Origin: Psychrobacter sp. TAE2020
GTDB lineage: Bacteria; Pseudomonadota; Gammaproteobacteria; Pseudomonadales; Moraxellaceae
Length of the DNA stretch: 64,000 bases
Direction: 5' to 3'
Assembly (NCBI RefSeq): GCF_018919485.1
Contig: NZ_JAHLMU010000001.1
Span: forward strand, 640,807 to 704,806
In this document: positions 17,637 to 27,841 of the stretch, in pieces
How positions within the stretch are numbered: the stretch's first letter is position 1
Layout: every line of letters begins with the position of its first letter
The notes under the pieces: generated by a model
Told to the model about the DNA's origin: nothing
Database searches by the model: none
What the model saw: the letters and a program-made list of their open reading frames with translations, nothing else
Position numbers and translations under genes: made by a program

Positions 17637-17963
17637 ATGAGCTTTTTTATCCAGTCAGCCCACGCTGCTGAAACTGCTGGCGGCGCTTCGATATTCGGTC
17701 AAATCTTACTTCCTGTAGCCTTTTTTGCTATCTTTTACTTTTTGGTGATTCGTCCCCAATCTAAACGTACTAAAGAGCATCGCGCTATGGTTACTGCCCT
17801 TACTGTCGGTAGCGAGATTATTTTCGCTGGTGGACTGATGGGTCGTATCAAAACCCTAGAAGGCGATTATGCTATCGTCAGCTTGAATAACAACACCGAT
17901 ATTAAAGTACAACGTGCTTCGGTCATCTCAGTATTGCCTAAAGGCACTATTGAAAGCGTCTAA
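17637..17963 (+). CDS. yajC: Preprotein translocase accessory subunit YajC
   Basis: A 108-residue protein with one membrane segment (~22-40, LLPVAFFAIFYFLVIRP) followed by the family's QSKRTKEHRAMV basic motif and a small beta domain (VGSEIIFAGGLMGRIKTLEG). YajC joins SecDF to the SecYEG translocon in the inner membrane. The ATG follows GAGAG. The neighbours secD and secF confirm the call. A hairpin separates it from secD. Confidence 0.96.
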   Translation: MSFFIQSAHAAETAGGASIFGQILLPVAFFAIFYFLVIRPQSKRTKEHRAMVTALTVGSEIIFAGGLMGRIKTLEGDYAIVSLNNNTDIKVQRASVISVLPKGTIESV

Positions 17964-18029
17964 GTTGGTTCAACAACGCTGGCCGTCTAGAAACTTTATT
18001 ACTGTATTAGCCTGCTCTTATATAATCCT

Positions 18030-18064
18030 ACAAAATGACCGTTCATTACTTACGGTCATTTTGT
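18030..18064 (+). terminator. 12-bp perfect hairpin in the yajC-secD gap
   Basis: Arms 18030-18041 (ACAAAATGACCG) and 18053-18064 are exact reverse complements with an 11-nt loop. The T-run is short (TTTTGT), so this is a partial terminator or an RNA processing/stability element that may lower secDF expression relative to yajC. Confidence 0.6.
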
Positions 18065-18115
18065 GCTTACTTGTGGCCTGCATCGCCAATATTTTATTAA
18101 CATAAAGAAGTGATT

Positions 18116-19996
18116 ATGCAATATCCTGCTTGGAAATACTTCGTCATTATCATCGTGCTCATAGTTGCCGGTCTTTATGCAGCGCCTAATCTTTATCCTG
18201 ATGAGCCAGCAGTACAAATTACTAGTGCTGCAGCTGGGACACAGCTATCTGAAAGTGTCTTGACTCAGTCACAAAGTTTGCTCGATGAAGCTAATGTGAG
18301 CTACAAAGGTGGTAGCTTTGAGGGTAATAGTGCGCTATTACGTCTCGACAACTCTGTCACTCAGCTAAAAGCCAAAGAGGTTTTAGTTCAGAACTTAGGC
18401 GATGACTATGTGGTCGCCTTAAACTCAGCACAAACAACACCCCAATGGCTACGTGATATTGGTGCTAGACCGATGAAACTGGGCTTGGATTTGCGTGGCG
18501 GAGTACGTTTTGTCTTAGAAGTAGACATGGATGAAGCGATTAAGCAGCGTCTGAGTAGTGCTAGTCGTGATGCACGTAGTAGCTTGCGTGCTGAACGTGT
18601 GGCTATAAAGGGCATTAAAACCGAAAAGCAAAGTATCGCTTTACATTTTGCTGATACTGACACTCGTAATCGTGCTCAGAATATTCTACAAGCAGCGATG
18701 GGTAATGACTTTAGCTTGCAATCCTCTATCGATGAGCAAGGTCCATCCCTAATAATGGCCTATAACGATGCTAAGCTAGATGAGATCAACAGCTATGCGG
18801 TCAATCAAAACCTGAATACTCTACGTAACCGAATTAGCGAGCTTGGCGTTTCGGAAGCTTTAGTACAGTCACAAGGCTCTAGTCGTATCGTCGTTGAGCT
18901 GCCTGGTATTCAAGATCCTGCAGAAGCTAAGCGTGTACTAGGTCGTACGGCTAATCTTGAATTCAGAATGGTTGCCAAAGGCAGTGAAAACTTCACTGGT
19001 GGTATTGCTCCTGCAGGCACTGAAGCCTTTCCTTTTGAGACCCTCGATGGTCCTCCAGTACTATTAGAGCGTAAAGCTATTGTCACTGGTGAAAAGGTCA
19101 CGGATGCACAGACCAATATCGATCCAGAAAGTGGTCAGCCTGAAGTCAGTATCACCTTGGATAGTGCTGGTGGTAAGCTGATGCAGAATGCCACTCGTAC
19201 TGCTGTTGGCGATCAGATGGCAGTATTGTTTATTGAAAATAAGCAAAGAATTACTTATGAAGAGAATCCTACAACGGGTGAGTTAACTGAAATACGTACC
19301 CCTTACTCTGAAACTAAAGTAATCAATCGTGCCAATATTCAAGCAGTACTAGGGTCTTCATTTCGTATTACTGGTCTTGATAGCAGTGCTGAAGCTGCAG
19401 AGCTGGCACTACTGTTACGCTCAGGCGCACTTGCAGCCCCTATGTATTTCGTTGAAGAGCGTACTATTGGTCCCTCATTAGGGCAAGAAAACATTGATAA
19501 AGGCTTATTCTCAACGCAAGTAGGTTACTTGCTTGTATTCGCCTTTATGATTATCTTCTATCGCTTGTTTGGGGTCATCGCCAACCTTGCTTTGGCGGTG
19601 AACGTGATAATTATTATTTCAATTATGTCTATTTTAGGCTCGTCACTAACCTTGCCTGGTATTGCCGGTATTGTATTGACTATAGGTATGGCGGTTGATG
19701 CCAACGTGCTGATCTTTGAGCGCATACGAGAAGAGCTAGCCAACGGCGTCCGGCCAAAGAGCGCTATTAGTGCCGGCTTTGATCGTGCTTTTAGTAGTAT
19801 TTTTGATGCCAACATCACTACTTTAATAGTTGCTTTTATTCTATTTGCTATTGGTACTGGTCCAATCAAAGGTTTTGCGATTACCTTAGCTATAGGTATC
19901 ATCAGCTCGCTATTCACTGCTATCTTGGTCACGCGCGCATTAGTACAACTTGCTTATGGTAAGCGCAAATCACTCAAACGTTTGAGCATCGGTTAG
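18116..19996 (+). CDS. secD: Protein translocase subunit SecD
   Basis: A 626-residue inner-membrane protein that with SecF uses the proton gradient to pull proteins across. I chose ATG 18116 over the GTG two codons earlier because AAAGAAG then lies at normal spacing. After the first membrane segment come the periplasmic P1 head (WLRDIGARPMKLGLDLRGGV at the base) and a cluster of five further segments (~465-615) with the RND-type motif GMAVDANVLIFERIREEL. Length matches the E. coli protein (615). secF starts 9 nt after the stop, so they are co-translated. Confidence 0.97.
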   Translation: MQYPAWKYFVIIIVLIVAGLYAAPNLYPDEPAVQITSAAAGTQLSESVLTQSQSLLDEANVSYKGGSFEGNSALLRLDNSVTQLKAKEVLVQNLGDDYVVALNSAQTTPQWLRDIGARPMKLGLDLRGGVRFVLEVDMDEAIKQRLSSASRDARSSLRAERVAIKGIKTEKQSIALHFADTDTRNRAQNILQAAMGNDFSLQSSIDEQGPSLIMAYNDAKLDEINSYAVNQNLNTLRNRISELGVSEALVQSQGSSRIVVELPGIQDPAEAKRVLGRTANLEFRMVAKGSENFTGGIAPAGTEAFPFETLDGPPVLLERKAIVTGEKVTDAQTNIDPESGQPEVSITLDSAGGKLMQNATRTAVGDQMAVLFIENKQRITYEENPTTGELTEIRTPYSETKVINRANIQAVLGSSFRITGLDSSAEAAELALLLRSGALAAPMYFVEERTIGPSLGQENIDKGLFSTQVGYLLVFAFMIIFYRLFGVIANLALAVNVIIIISIMSILGSSLTLPGIAGIVLTIGMAVDANVLIFERIREELANGVRPKSAISAGFDRAFSSIFDANITTLIVAFILFAIGTGPIKGFAITLAIGIISSLFTAILVTRALVQLAYGKRKSLKRLSIG

Positions 19997-20005
19997 GAGA
20001 AACAC

Positions 20006-21301
20006 ATGGCGATTGAAAGTAATAATCCCACCAATAAAGAAAACACACCGACTTCAAACAGTTCAGGTGGTGGTCCAGACAGCAATAATAGCAACCCTAG
20101 TGACAAAACACGTCGCCGTCGTAATAATCCGCGTCGTGATGGTAAGGGCAGCAACACCCAAACCAATAAATCGACTATTAAAGCAGAAGTTGAAACCAAT
20201 ACGAAATCTGCTAATAGCAAAACTCGTGGTGAAAAATCTAGACAAGCACTGACAGCACCATCATCAGTAGCTAATTATGAGCCCATTGATGGTAGGGATA
20301 GCACCGCTGAACTTGAAGCGGCTAATGCTGAGGGCGGTATTAAAGCTCTTGGTGATCAGCGTATTATTCCATTTATGAGTATAGAAAAGCCGATGGCCAT
20401 TCTATCGATAATATTGGTTATTGCTAGTATTATTGCTATTGCAGTCAACGGCCTAAACTTCGGTCTTGACTTCACTGGTGGCGTATCAGCTGATATAAAA
20501 TATCAGCAGCCTGTTGAACAAGTCACTGTAGTAAAAGCGTTGGCTGATAATGGTTTTGACGATGCGGTAGTGCAGTACTTAGGAACACGTGATGAGCTGC
20601 TGATTCGCTTACCGCCACAGTCTGACGATGTTAGTGGACTCAATACTAATCTCGAAAAAGCCTTAGCATTGCCAAATAACAATGTTGAAATCAATAATGT
20701 CAATATTATTGGTAGCCAAGTAGGTAATGAGATTTACCTAAATTCAATTATGGCTTTAGTGTTAGCGTTACTTAGTATGCTTGGTTACGTGGCTTTGCGC
20801 TTTCAGTTCAAACTGGCTCTTGGCGCTGTGATATCGCTATTTCATGATGCTATCGTCACGATTGGTGTGTTTGCGCTGTTCGGTTTTCCGTTTGACTTAA
20901 CAGTGTTAGCGGCTATTTTGGCCCTGATTGGTTATTCACTGAATGATACTATTGTCGTCTATGACCGTATTCGTGAGAACTTCCGCCGCGTCCGAGGTAT
21001 GACTCCACGTCAAACGGTTGATCTGTCATTGACTGAGACTCTACGCCGTACCATTATGACTATCTCAACCGTACTACTAGTAGTATTGGCTATGCTGTTC
21101 TTAGGCGGCGATGGTCTATACTGGTTCTCAGTAGCTCTATTTATAGGTTTGCTAGCGGGTACTTACTCTTCTACTTATATCTCCAGCTCTATTCCATTGG
21201 CGATGGGTCTATCACGTGATGACTTCATAGTAAAAGTAAAACCTGAGTTTGAAGAAGAGATCGTAAATTTTAATGATCCAAAAATGTTCGAACAAGAATA
21301 A
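20006..21301 (+). CDS. secF: Protein translocase subunit SecF with a long N-terminal tail
   Basis: A 431-residue SecF partner of SecD. The core from about residue 110 has six membrane segments and the signatures GLDFTGG (after the first segment), SLFHDAIVTIGVF and ALIGYSLNDTIVVYDRIREN. The first ~110 residues are hydrophilic, rich in Asn, Ser, Thr, Lys and Arg (including TRRRRNNPRRDG), and absent from E. coli SecF (323 residues). The tail is cytoplasmic and probably disordered. The ATG at 20006 has TTAGGAG upstream and sits 9 nt after secD, so the long form is the likely product. Confidence 0.95.
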   Translation: MAIESNNPTNKENTPTSNSSGGGPDSNNSNPSDKTRRRRNNPRRDGKGSNTQTNKSTIKAEVETNTKSANSKTRGEKSRQALTAPSSVANYEPIDGRDSTAELEAANAEGGIKALGDQRIIPFMSIEKPMAILSIILVIASIIAIAVNGLNFGLDFTGGVSADIKYQQPVEQVTVVKALADNGFDDAVVQYLGTRDELLIRLPPQSDDVSGLNTNLEKALALPNNNVEINNVNIIGSQVGNEIYLNSIMALVLALLSMLGYVALRFQFKLALGAVISLFHDAIVTIGVFALFGFPFDLTVLAAILALIGYSLNDTIVVYDRIRENFRRVRGMTPRQTVDLSLTETLRRTIMTISTVLLVVLAMLFLGGDGLYWFSVALFIGLLAGTYSSTYISSSIPLAMGLSRDDFIVKVKPEFEEEIVNFNDPKMFEQE

Positions 21302-21395
21302 ATATCGTTTATTGCGGGTCTAGAGCTAACCGTTGTTGATTATTGATTGCTACTCGTTAATCACTAGTCATTAGTTCTTTATCACCGACATCGAT

Positions 21396-21430
21396 AAAAG
21401 CACCTAACTTATAGGTGCTTTTGTCTTTTT
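21396..21430 (+). terminator. Rho-independent terminator of yajC-secDF
   Basis: AAAAGCACCT and AGGTGCTTTT form a stem with a 7-nt loop, followed by TGTCTTTTT. Confidence 0.85.
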
Positions 21431-21626
21431 AATAATATTTGTTTTAACAGTCTTTTAATTAACAGCCGTTAGAATAACGTCTTTATTATGAGTTAAATAA
21501 GAGTTTTAATAGTCATCGTTAGCAGCGCTTGTGCAACAGCCAATACTTATCAAGTCGCACTATCATCGAGGCTCAAAATAAGATGATAGGCAGACTATTT
21601 TATGTTTTTACCTAAGTGATTCCTCC

Positions 21627-23045
21627 ATGTCCTCTACTATAGCATCAACCACTTTAGCCCCTATAGATACTCGCTATCAGCATATCATCAGTATTGCCGT
21701 ACCAGTTATGCTTGCTAACTTGGCCATGCCGCTACAAAGCGTTATCGATACTGCTATCGTCGGTAATATGGATGATGCGGCAAAGCTTGCTGGTATGGGT
21801 TTGGCTATTCAGCTGCTGTCGTTATTATTGGTGAGTTTTAACTTCTTGCAATATGCCTCCTCTGGTCTATCTGCTCAAGCGTTAGGTCAGATGGCCGATA
21901 ACCGTCATCTAGCTTCCAGTGGTGGCAGCAGCACTGCGATTAACCCCTCTCCTTTATTGGCCATACTACAACGGGCATTGCTGTTAGCTTTTATTATTGG
22001 CGGCGTATTACTGCTTGCAAAGCCTTGGCTGATTGACTTTGGTTTAAGAGCCTTATCGGCCAACCCTGACAGTGGTCTAGCCGCAAAAACCTATCTAAAT
22101 GTGCGCTTTTGGGGAGTGATAGCTGAGCTGATGAACTTTGCCTTTATCGGCTGGTTTGCAGGACAAGGTAAAACTCGATACATGCTTTATCAACAAGGAT
22201 TTATTGCTGTTGCTAATATCATTCTGACCTTGTTCTTTGTTTACGTGATGCAAATGGGTATAGCAGGTGTGGCTTTAGGAACCACTATAGCCTTTTGGTC
22301 AGGGATACTATTAGCGTTATGGCTTAGCCGTAAAAATCTAAAAATAAGCTGGCGAGAGCTATTTACTATTGACCCAGAGCGCTTTACTAAGTCTAAGATG
22401 TTTAGGCTATTTTCGTTAAATAAAGATATTTTTATTCGCACCTTAATACTGACCTTGAGCTTTGCTTGGGTCACTCGCTTGTCAGCACAAAGTGGCGATT
22501 TAGTACTAGCAGCCAACGCCATCTTATTGCAGATATTGAGTATTTCAGCTTTTGCCTTAGATGGTGTAGCCGTATCCGGTGAGACTCTAACTGGTCAAGC
22601 GGCAGGACGACGTGATTGGCAACGCTTTAGTATCATCGTCAAACGTACTGGCATAGTCAGCTATGGATTAGCAATAGTTCTTAGTTTAATTTGGTGGTTG
22701 TTTACACCGATATATTTAGAGTTAATGACTAACATTGAGCCAGTCCTAAGTTTGGCTAATGCATATAAAAATTATGCCATATTATTACCGATAATAGGCG
22801 TAGGGGCTTACTGGCTCGATGGAATATTCTTTGGTTTAACCGCTGGCAGTGTGATCCGCAATGCGGCGTTAATATGGGCAGCTATCTTCTTCCCCATTAG
22901 TTGGCTACTGTATCGGCAGTATGCTATGACTGGTATTTGGCTCAGCGTCTGGTGCATATTAATACTAAGGATGTTAGTACTTGGAGTGTATCTATATCGA
23001 GCCCAACGAACGGGTAGTTATGAAATTTTACAGCCTGACTTATAA
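21627..23045 (+). CDS. MATE family efflux transporter, DinF-like
   Basis: A 472-residue polytopic protein with about 12 hydrophobic segments. It has the MATE pattern: an N-terminal half starting IISIAVPVMLANLAMPLQSVIDTAIVGNM and a second half with VAVSGETLTGQAAGRRD, typical of the DinF branch. Members export organic cations or other toxic compounds in exchange for H+ or Na+. The substrate cannot be read from sequence. The gene is monocistronic; the ATG follows TTCCTCC, with no strong ribosome site. A terminator precedes it and a 208-nt spacer follows. Confidence 0.9.
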   Translation: MSSTIASTTLAPIDTRYQHIISIAVPVMLANLAMPLQSVIDTAIVGNMDDAAKLAGMGLAIQLLSLLLVSFNFLQYASSGLSAQALGQMADNRHLASSGGSSTAINPSPLLAILQRALLLAFIIGGVLLLAKPWLIDFGLRALSANPDSGLAAKTYLNVRFWGVIAELMNFAFIGWFAGQGKTRYMLYQQGFIAVANIILTLFFVYVMQMGIAGVALGTTIAFWSGILLALWLSRKNLKISWRELFTIDPERFTKSKMFRLFSLNKDIFIRTLILTLSFAWVTRLSAQSGDLVLAANAILLQILSISAFALDGVAVSGETLTGQAAGRRDWQRFSIIVKRTGIVSYGLAIVLSLIWWLFTPIYLELMTNIEPVLSLANAYKNYAILLPIIGVGAYWLDGIFFGLTAGSVIRNAALIWAAIFFPISWLLYRQYAMTGIWLSVWCILILRMLVLGVYLYRAQRTGSYEILQPDL

Positions 23046-23253
23046 ATAAATCAGGCAATAAACTAAGTAATAAATTAGGTAGCGCGTTAAGTAGCCCTTT
23101 AAGCTATGGCTATTAACAATAAAGCGGTAAAATAAGCCGTAAAAATAACAAGCCACAGCTAGTAGGCTACCAGACTAACAAGCAATTGATAATCATGATT
23201 GATTTTGTAGTGAACCATACTGTTTATAAAATCATCAGCACTTAGGACATCCT

Positions 23254-23964
23254 GTGGACACTTATTCTCAAGCGCAGCCCAGTTACCAATGGGCTGCAGG
23301 TTTTAAAAAAAGCGTTCCTGTAGCTATGGGTTACTTGCCAGCTGGTATAGCGTTTGGGGTACTCGCTCAAGTCGCAGGCGTGCCTATCTGGGCCACTATT
23401 ATGCTCAGTATCATTCTATATGCTGGCGCTGCACAGTACGCTTGCTTACCGATGCTAAGCGCAGGCTTACCTATAGGTAGCATCGCCACTAATATCGCTG
23501 CCATCAATCTGCGCCATATATTCTATGGAGTACCGCTGTTGAAGTATTTGCCGACTAATAAGCTGGCCAAAGCCTATTGTCTGTTTGCCTTAACCGATGA
23601 GACTTTCTCAGTAATGACTAGCTTACCCGCTGAGTCTCGGCAAGCGCTGATATTACCAATAAGTTTATTCAATCAAAGCTGGTGGGTGCTGGCAAGCACC
23701 GTTGGGGTACTGATAGGCAGTGCTCTTGACGATTTAGTACCGCATTTAGATTTTGCCTTGGTTTGTTTGTTTGTCATTTTGGCTTATGAGCAGTTTCAAA
23801 ATATCAAACGCTACTTCCCTATCGGTATCGCGGTCATCGGCTTAGTTGTGGCCTCGCTATTCACCAGCAACTGGCTATTACTAGTCGCTATCATCATTTG
23901 TATGCTGCTAATATTGGCACGTGGTTATTGGCTCAATAAAACCCTTGGAGAGGCTAATGACTAG
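23254..23964 (+). CDS. azlC: Branched-chain amino acid exporter large subunit AzlC
   Basis: A 236-residue membrane protein of the AzlC family with the signature PVAMGYLPAGIAFGVLA near residue 22 and NLRHIFYGVPL in the middle. It forms a two-part exporter with AzlD for branched-chain amino acids or analogues. Translation starts at GTG 23254 behind AGGACA. The end overlaps azlD by 8 nt, showing translational coupling. About six hydrophobic segments are visible. Confidence 0.92.
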   Translation: MDTYSQAQPSYQWAAGFKKSVPVAMGYLPAGIAFGVLAQVAGVPIWATIMLSIILYAGAAQYACLPMLSAGLPIGSIATNIAAINLRHIFYGVPLLKYLPTNKLAKAYCLFALTDETFSVMTSLPAESRQALILPISLFNQSWWVLASTVGVLIGSALDDLVPHLDFALVCLFVILAYEQFQNIKRYFPIGIAVIGLVVASLFTSNWLLLVAIIICMLLILARGYWLNKTLGEAND

Positions 23965-24316
23965 TAGTTATTTAATAGCCGCAACCCTAGCGATGGCAGC
24001 GGTCACTTTTATTACTCGGGCTATTCCAGCGTTAATCCCACAGAAGTTAATGGATCAGCCTTGGCTGCATCGACTTAATGAGAGTCTACCGTTATCCGTC
24101 TTAGTGTTATTAGTTCTAACTAGTATTAGCTATCAAAATTTAAGCCTAGCTACAGCCATAAATAGTGCGGAGCTGCATTTAGTATTGGCGCAAATAGGAG
24201 CGCTGGTTTTAGTATTATCAATCTATCATATTAGCCGTCAATTGCTAGTTAGTATGGTGGTTGGTATCGCCGCTCTAAATGGTTTGCTGTGGTTATTTGA
24301 TCGTTTTTTAAACTAA
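23957..24316 (+). CDS. azlD: Branched-chain amino acid exporter small subunit AzlD
   Basis: A 119-residue membrane protein with four hydrophobic segments and the AzlD motif AVTFITRAIPALIP. I chose ATG 23957 (MTSSYLIAA) because GGAGAG lies 5 nt upstream and the 8-nt overlap with azlC (ATGACTAG) is typical; an in-frame upstream start at 23921 lies inside azlC. It works with AzlC. Confidence 0.93.
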   Translation: MTSSYLIAATLAMAAVTFITRAIPALIPQKLMDQPWLHRLNESLPLSVLVLLVLTSISYQNLSLATAINSAELHLVLAQIGALVLVLSIYHISRQLLVSMVVGIAALNGLLWLFDRFLN

Positions 24317-24330
24317 CGACGCAATAAATA

Positions 24331-24364
24331 AAAAGGCTGGATTCGATATGAACCCAGCCTTTTG
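24331..24364. terminator. Bidirectional terminator between azlD and purF
   Basis: AAAAGGCTGG...CCAGCCTTTT with one internal mismatch, A-rich on the left and T-rich on the right, between convergent genes. Confidence 0.8.
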
Positions 24365-24453
24365 TTATAATTGCTAATAAAAGTTAGTCATTGAGACTTA
24401 ATAATTAAAACTTAATCATCGAAGTCTAATCATCGAAGCTTACCAATTAAATC

Positions 24454-25989
24454 TTATAGCTCAGCTATACCCATCATATCTACTGGGGTATCGGCAACTA
24501 TTTGCATACCTTTTTTGCCAGTTTTAGCGCTTTCGCTACGCTGTTCTTGTAAATGGTCAAGATAAGCTTCATTAATTTGACCAGTGATATAGCAGCCATT
24601 AAATACCGCACAATCAAAGCCTTCAACTGTACTATGCTTAGTGTCTTTTACCGCATCGATTAAGTCATCTAAATCTTGGAAAATCAAGCGATCAGCACCG
24701 ATGATCTCGCGTACTTCCTCGACAGTATGACCAGCAGCAATAAGCTCACTACGCACTGGCATATCTATGCCATAGACATTAGGATATATCACTGGAGGCG
24801 CTGCACTAGCAAAGAATACTTTGCGCGCACCAGCATCACGTGCCATTTGAATGATTTCATGACAAGTAGTACCACGGACGATGGAATCATCCACTAATAA
24901 CACGTTTTTACCTTTAAATTCTAACGGTACTGCACTGAGCTTTTGTCTTACTGACTTCTTGCGTTGTTGCTGACCGGGCATAATAAAGGTGCGGCCAATA
25001 TAGCGGTTTTTCATAAAGCCTTCACGATACTTAATATTCATCATCAGCGCCAGTTCCATCGCTGAAGTACGTGAGGTATCAGGAATAGGAATGACCACGT
25101 CAATATCGTGATCCTCCCCCCACTCTTTAAGAATTTTTTGTCCTAACTTTTCACCCATACGTAAGCGTGATTTATAGACCGAAATATTATCCATAATAGA
25201 GTCAGGACGCGCAAAGTACACATATTCAAAAATACATGGGGTATACTCTTTTGGCTCTACACATTGATGAGTATGCAACTGATGATTAAGGTCAATAAAG
25301 ATCGCTTCACCAGGTTTAACGTCACGAACGATCTTAAATCCTGAGCTTGATAGCGCTACTGACTCTGAGGCAACCATATACTCAGTACCCCCATTAGCCG
25401 CTATACGCTCACCAAAAATCAATGGTCGGATACCGTTAGGATCACGGAACGCTAATAGACCATGACCGGTTATCAGTGCGACTACCGCATAAGCCCCTTC
25501 AACACGACCATAAACTGCTTTTACCGCAGAAAAAATATCTTCAGCAGTTGGATGAGTTTTGTCTAAACTTTGCATTTCATGAGCAAATACATTTAGCAAA
25601 ACCTCTGAATCTGAATCAGTATTAAGATGGCGACGATCTTCAATATACAGCGACTTAGCCAAACTCTCAGCGTTAGTCAAGTTGCCATTGTGCGCTAGAG
25701 TTATGCCGTAAGGAGAATTGACATAGAAAGGCTGGGCCTCAGCACTACTTGAAGTACCCGCAGTCGGATAACGCACGTGACCAATACCGAACTTACCCAC
25801 TAGCTTAAGCATATGACGGTTCATAAACACATCGCGAACCATGCCGTTTTCTTTACGCAGATATAGTCGTCCATCTTGCAAAGTTACGATACCTGCCGCA
25901 TCTTGCCCGCGATGCTGTAGCATAGTTAACGCATCATAAAGAATTTGGTTGACTGGCTCATGAGCTGCAACTCCAACGACTCCACACAT
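24454..25989 (-). CDS. purF: Amidophosphoribosyltransferase
   Basis: A 511-residue enzyme for the first committed step of purine synthesis (PRPP plus glutamine to phosphoribosylamine). The nucleophile Cys directly follows Met (MCGVVGVA), as in Ntn-type glutamine amidotransferases. The N-terminal half has [10 protein letters not shown] and HNGNLTNAE. The C-terminal phosphoribosyltransferase half has the PRPP loop [14 protein letters not shown]. Length matches the family. It is the last gene of a pyrD-cvpA-purF run, 93 nt after cvpA. In enterobacteria cvpA-purF is a PurR-controlled operon; no PurR box was identified here. Confidence 0.97.
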   Translation of the reverse strand: MCGVVGVAAHEPVNQILYDALTMLQHRGQDAAGIVTLQDGRLYLRKENGMVRDVFMNRHMLKLVGKFGIGHVRYPTAGTSSSAEAQPFYVNSPYGITLAHNGNLTNAESLAKSLYIEDRRHLNTDSDSEVLLNVFAHEMQSLDKTHPTAEDIFSAVKAVYGRVEGAYAVVALITGHGLLAFRDPNGIRPLIFGERIAANGGTEYMVASESVALSSSGFKIVRDVKPGEAIFIDLNHQLHTHQCVEPKEYTPCIFEYVYFARPDSIMDNISVYKSRLRMGEKLGQKILKEWGEDHDIDVVIPIPDTSRTSAMELALMMNIKYREGFMKNRYIGRTFIMPGQQQRKKSVRQKLSAVPLEFKGKNVLLVDDSIVRGTTCHEIIQMARDAGARKVFFASAAPPVIYPNVYGIDMPVRSELIAAGHTVEEVREIIGADRLIFQDLDDLIDAVKDTKHSTVEGFDCAVFNGCYITGQINEAYLDHLQEQRSESAKTGKKGMQIVADTPVDMMGIAEL

Positions 25990-26082
25990 AGATATATCCT
26001 GTTGTTAGACAAATAGTAGTAATGAGGTGATTGTCAATTTGATCACAAAGTAGTGATAGTTGAATAGCTTACTGATTAGGGC

Positions 26083-26580
26083 TTAGGATTGGTTGATTTG
26101 ATCCCAAGCAGCCCCTAACACATCAGCAGCTAAAGCCTTACCTATAGGAGCATAAGGCAATAGTTCAGGGGCTATAACTGAAGCTTGCCATTGCGGTGTT
26201 TGTACTAATAATGGCGCGCTGATACTTAGTATAACTAAGATTACTAACACGTTTTTTGCTGCGCCTAATACGCCGCCAGCCATCTTATCGACTATACCTA
26301 AACGCAAAGTTCTTAGCGCACTTGAGAATACAAAGGCTAGCGAATGCATCACTGTCAGAATGACAATGACTACTGCTAAAAATGCTAAGGCTGTTTGTAA
26401 AACTGGGTTTTGTACTATTGATGATAACTGGGGGGCAACCGAGCTTGCTAAACGAGTGGCGGCGATCAAAGCAATAAACCAGCCAGCCAAACCGACTGCT
26501 GTTTTTATTAGCCCTACTTGAAAACCGCGCCATAAACCAATTAGTACCACTACGGCAATGATAATATCTATGCCACTCAT
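26083..26580 (-). CDS. cvpA: CvpA family membrane protein
   Basis: A 165-residue protein with four hydrophobic segments starting MSGIDIIIAVVVLIGLWRGF, typical for CvpA. I use ATG 26580 rather than the GTG two codons upstream, because the GGCGG region gives better spacing. CvpA is linked to colicin V secretion, biofilm and stress resistance in other bacteria, but its mechanism is unsettled. It precedes purF, a widespread pairing, and starts 37 nt after pyrD. Confidence 0.9.
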   Translation of the reverse strand: MSGIDIIIAVVVLIGLWRGFQVGLIKTAVGLAGWFIALIAATRLASSVAPQLSSIVQNPVLQTALAFLAVVIVILTVMHSLAFVFSSALRTLRLGIVDKMAGGVLGAAKNVLVILVILSISAPLLVQTPQWQASVIAPELLPYAPIGKALAADVLGAAWDQINQS

Positions 26581-26617
26581 AACCACCGCCTTATTATGTT
26601 ATTGACTTGACTGAGCC

Positions 26618-27661
26618 TTACGATAACTCGGTTTCCAACGCATCATAATAACCGCCAATAGCTTGAATACAAGACTGCACTAGACCTGGACCTCGATATA
26701 TCAAACCAGTATAAAGCTGTACTAGCTCAGCACCTGCAGTGATTTTCTTTACTGCTTTTTCACCGCTATCGATACCACCGACACCGATTAATGCTACTTT
26801 ACCTTCTAATTGATCAGAGAACTGTCTTAATATTTGAGTACTAATGTGACTGACTGGACGCCCAGAAAGACCACCCATTTGGTCACCATCACGCAAATCC
26901 TCAACCCCTACTCGGCTTAAGGTAGTGTTAGTGGCGATTAGACCATCAATCTCAAAATCTAATAGTTGTTGCGAGATGTAATCGACTTGTAACGGCTCTA
27001 AGTCAGGGGCTACTTTTAATACTAGCGGCACATAGAATCCATACTCTGTAGCCAGTTGGCTATGACGATTTTTTATACGCTCTAACAGATGAGTAAGTGC
27101 TTCACCGCTTTGTAAATCACGAAGATTTTCAGTATTTGGCGAGGAGATATTAACGGTAATATAAGAAGCATGAGGATAGACACGCTCTAGACAATAGACG
27201 TAATCATCTGCCGCTTTCTCTACAGGAGTACTAGCATTCTTGCCAATATTAATACCTATATTGCCTTTATATTTGCACTGTTTAACTTTTTCAATTAGAT
27301 AATCAACGCCATGATTATTAAAGCCCATCCGGTTAATAATAGCGTTCGCTTGTTTGATTCGAAACATACGTGGCTTATCATTACCTAACTGAGGTTTTGG
27401 CGTCACCGTACCTACTTCAATAAAACCAAAGCCTAGCTCAGCAAGTGCATCGATATAGTCGCCATTTTTATCCAACCCAGCTGCCAATCCTACTGGATTG
27501 GAAAACTGTAAACCCATACAAGTGGTCGGCTGCATATGTTGGCCATAGATCAAGCCCAAAGTCCGTGCTCGATGAGCCTTATCCAATAAGGATAGCGTAA
27601 TATCATGAGCGTTTTCAGGATCCATCTTGAATAACAGCGGGCGTAATAGAACGTAGGACAT
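26618..27661 (-). CDS. pyrD: Dihydroorotate dehydrogenase (quinone), class 2
   Basis: A 347-residue FMN enzyme that oxidises dihydroorotate to orotate with quinone at the inner membrane. The N-terminal helices ([19 protein letters not shown]) mark the class 2 membrane-docking domain. The barrel has [30 protein letters not shown] (the active Ser region) and the FMN-phosphate loops GLSGRPV and [14 protein letters not shown]. Normal length. It leads the run pyrD-cvpA-purF, so pyrimidine and purine steps may share a transcript. Confidence 0.97.
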   Translation of the reverse strand: MSYVLLRPLLFKMDPENAHDITLSLLDKAHRARTLGLIYGQHMQPTTCMGLQFSNPVGLAAGLDKNGDYIDALAELGFGFIEVGTVTPKPQLGNDKPRMFRIKQANAIINRMGFNNHGVDYLIEKVKQCKYKGNIGINIGKNASTPVEKAADDYVYCLERVYPHASYITVNISSPNTENLRDLQSGEALTHLLERIKNRHSQLATEYGFYVPLVLKVAPDLEPLQVDYISQQLLDFEIDGLIATNTTLSRVGVEDLRDGDQMGGLSGRPVSHISTQILRQFSDQLEGKVALIGVGGIDSGEKAVKKITAGAELVQLYTGLIYRGPGLVQSCIQAIGGYYDALETELS

Positions 27662-27782
27662 AGCAACAGTTAACCTAATTAAAAAAAAGACAAGACAAAT
27701 AATATTTGATGCATAACTATAATCGCAGCGATTATATCAGCTAAACAGGACGAAGACTAAAGTTTCATGCTCAGCATTGCCA

Positions 27783-27800
27783 ATCGGCATCGGCATCGGC
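27783..27800. repeat. Hexanucleotide repeat (ATCGGC)x3 between genes
   Basis: Three exact copies of ATCGGC lie in the spacer upstream of pyrD. It is short, and no coding frame uses it. Confidence 0.55.
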
Positions 27801-27841
27801 TTATCAGCCATCCGTTTATAGATAAGGGGTGATATGGATTA

